Below are positions 62,696 through 64,000 of a stretch of 64,000 nt of DNA, piece after piece. The notes beneath the pieces were generated by a model. That model saw nothing but the letters and a program-made list of their open reading frames with translations. It searched no databases and was not told the origin of the DNA. The stretch is from Candidatus Gastranaerophilales bacterium (GTDB lineage Bacteria > Cyanobacteriota > Vampirovibrionia > Gastranaerophilales > Gastranaerophilaceae). The translations under genes and the position numbers were made by a program. How positions within the stretch are numbered: position 1 is the stretch's first letter; every line of letters starts with the position of its first letter. The DNA is taken from the NCBI GenBank assembly GCA_944324165.1, contig CALUVG010000003.1, positions 55,914 to 119,913 of the forward strand, read 5' to 3'.

Positions 62696-63888
62696 TCCAG
62701 GCAAACCGCGAGTATGATGCCGCCGTTGCGGCCGTTGTAGCCCCAGCCCGTGCCGGTAGGGCGGAAGTAGCGGTAGTACGCGTATCTCTGGCTGTACTCC
62801 TGCCCGGACCAAACGTAGAAGTAATTTCCAGGTGATTGGGCTGTGAAGAGAGAAGCGCGATCGGCATTCCAGTTTGCATTTGTTATAGTAGTTCCGCCTT
62901 TTATTTCATCGGCATCAGGATATATGTATGCCGCTAATTGTTCCAGCTGAGCTTGGGTTGGCATATTCTGTACTCCGCCGCATGCTTTTACTGCTCCTGC
63001 CCAATAATCTGATCTATAGGAACATGCTGTTATACCTAGTTTGCCTTCTGATACTGCTTGGTTACATTCTTCTAATGTCATTGGGCTATAGCCACCGTTT
63101 TGTTGTCCTAATATTTGCGTTATGCACATTGTATCTTTTAACTCAGGTATCATGCACCCTGCAACGCCTTTTAATTCAGAGACATTTATCTTATCTATAT
63201 CCTTACCATTTGTATTCGGATTTTTATTGCCGGAGACATCATATAATATCGCCATGCTGTTTGAGGTGGCGCTAAATTGATTATTGAATGGTTCCTGCGT
63301 TGTATTCGGGTTGTAAGCAATAATAGCATTTACGCCATTTGCAAACTGAACCGCAACTGTATCCGTATCCCAGTCATCCTGACCTAAGCTTGCGGCATTC
63401 TTGATTGTTGACATATCTACAGGGTCTTCGCCTTCGTTCCAGATTACTTCTTTGTTAAAACACTTGGTAATATTGTTATTGTCGCATACTCTTGTTATTT
63501 TTATGTATTTCTTCAATTCGTTTACAAAGTCCATTGTGTTTGAATAGCCCGCTAATTTTTCTTCGGTATTCATCTGGCGCGTTGCGACTTCAAGACGTTT
63601 TGTGAACACATCCTGTGCTGTGCCCCATGCCTTTTCGTTGTAGTTCTTCACTAATGAAGGGATTGTTATCGCGGCCACCACGCCGATGATTGCCAATGTG
63701 ATTAGCACCTCTGCCAAGGTAAACGCTGCGCGTTTACGCCCCCTCCTCGGAATTGAAAATTCCGGTTTCCTCTCACAAAAACAATCCACTGGATTGTTTT
63801 TGTTCGGCAGAGTCTCAAGGGGAGGACATGATAACGGCTCTGTCGCTACGTGATTAATAAGCTTTTTTGATTTTGTTTTCTGTTCCAT
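62689..63888 (-). CDS. Long pilin-like adhesin with lectin-like C-terminal domain (paralogue 2)
   Basis: 399 residues, minus strand, with GAAAGGT upstream. Same plan as the gene at 42571: a leader with repeat B, processing site AAFTLAEVLITLAIIGVVAA, conserved stem (RLEVATRQMNTEEKLAGYSN), then a domain with NMPTQAQLEQLAAYIY and YVWSGQEYSQRYAYYRYF, ending LAVCLDQ. The first part is almost identical to paralogue 1 apart from extra leader residues; the last 150 residues diverge. The upstream sequences (GACGCTAAGTAC, then AAAAAAGAAAGGTAAAAA) also match, so the duplication included the promoter. Confidence 0.88.
   Translation of the reverse strand: MEQKTKSKKLINHVATEPLSCPPLETLPNKNNPVDCFCERKPEFSIPRRGRKRAAFTLAEVLITLAIIGVVAAITIPSLVKNYNEKAWGTAQDVFTKRLEVATRQMNTEEKLAGYSNTMDFVNELKKYIKITRVCDNNNITKCFNKEVIWNEGEDPVDMSTIKNAASLGQDDWDTDTVAVQFANGVNAIIAYNPNTTQEPFNNQFSATSNSMAILYDVSGNKNPNTNGKDIDKINVSELKGVAGCMIPELKDTMCITQILGQQNGGYSPMTLEECNQAVSEGKLGITACSYRSDYWAGAVKACGGVQNMPTQAQLEQLAAYIYPDADEIKGGTTITNANWNADRASLFTAQSPGNYFYVWSGQEYSQRYAYYRYFRPTGTGWGYNGRNGGIILAVCLDQ
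62698..62787 (-). other. Candidate DGR-type variable region of paralogue 2
   Basis: Thirty codons near the 3' end. Around them, 81 of the 129 bases from the TTC codon (62820) to the last sense codon (62692) are G or C, in an AT-rich gene. Codons ending in C dominate (TAC, TAC, TAC, CGC, TAC, TTC, CGC, GGC, GGC, GGC, TAC, AAC, GGC, CGC, AAC, GGC, GGC, ATC, CTC), the outcome expected from adenine mutagenesis of AAC-type template codons. Confidence 0.5.
63719..63856 (-). repeat. Palindromic repeat B with a nested palindrome
   Basis: The element at 42620-42713 recurs here with a further insert of about 45 bases containing AAAAACAATCC and GGATTGTTTTT around a two-base centre (about 63777-63801). 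The insert adds in-frame leader residues (TLPNKNNPVDCFCERK) without breaking the gene. Confidence 0.82.
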
Positions 63889-64000
63889 AAATTTTTACCT
63901 TTCTTTTTTATATTTCTGATACGTACTTAGCGTCTTTTTTCTATCTGATAGTCAACTTTTTGAAAATTTATATACTTTAGCACAAGCTTTTAACTTGTGT

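Overview
AT-rich bacterial chromosome segment with mostly ordinary housekeeping genes. The mix points to Gastranaerophilales/Melainabacteria (non-photosynthetic Cyanobacteria relatives of the gut). The clues are a four-subunit 2-oxoacid:ferredoxin oxidoreductase, pyruvate phosphate dikinase, many pilin-like proteins of the FTLAEVLITLAIIG type with PilT, and an abundant uncharacterised MAASQAR-type protein. The taxonomic call is an inference from gene content; there is no rRNA in the window.

Layout. 1-9.6 kb: edge of a coiled-coil protein, the korDABC-type operon, two small unknowns, ppdK, and a MAASQAR-type protein. 9.7-12.7 kb: three minus-strand unknowns, one carrying an in-frame repeat insertion. 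12.9-19.8 kb: exported protein, FtsB/DivIC-like protein, TPR protein, putative zinc peptidase, CtpA-like protease, adk, map and an SMR transporter. 19.8-20.3 kb: a tandemly duplicated module that looks like a type I toxin/antisense RNA pair. 20.3-22.4 kb: unknown gene, XRE repressor and a divergent pilin-like gene. 22.4-28.5 kb: tmk, rplA, rplK, nusG, secE, tRNA-Trp, rpmG, coaD, recF. 28.5-37.4 kb: pilT, ilvB-like gene, UbiA prenyltransferase, an amino-sugar pair (ROK kinase and nanE), a broken glycosyltransferase, an M16 peptidase and a second XRE/pilin pair. 37.4-49.6 kb: TPR protein, proS, radA, a long pilin-like adhesin, HEAT protein, transketolase C-half, ftsEX, a degenerate GGDEF protein and a cysteine hydrolase. 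49.6-54.7 kb: pentapeptide protein and a signalling cluster (two response regulators, TPR lipoprotein-like protein, GAF-HD-GYP protein). 54.9-64 kb: GT2, an inactive-looking M48 homologue, LptF/G permease, gatA, a HEPN/MNT pair, dnaK, a repeat mosaic and a second long pilin-like adhesin.

Three things stand out. First, a 117-118 bp dispersed element occurs three times. Two copies lie in frame inside genes in the same reading frame, like Rickettsia palindromic elements; a second palindromic family is inserted in the prepilin leaders of two other genes. Second, the 19.8-20.3 kb duplication keeps its flanks almost identical while its tiny hydrophobic ORFs have diverged; each ORF still forms an inverted repeat and each copy has a consensus-like antisense promoter. 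Third, two paralogous pilin-like adhesins end in a lectin-like domain whose C-terminal segment is GC-rich, dominated by NNC codons and followed by a hairpin across the stop codon. This resembles a diversity-generating-retroelement target, but no reverse transcriptase or template repeat is in the window.
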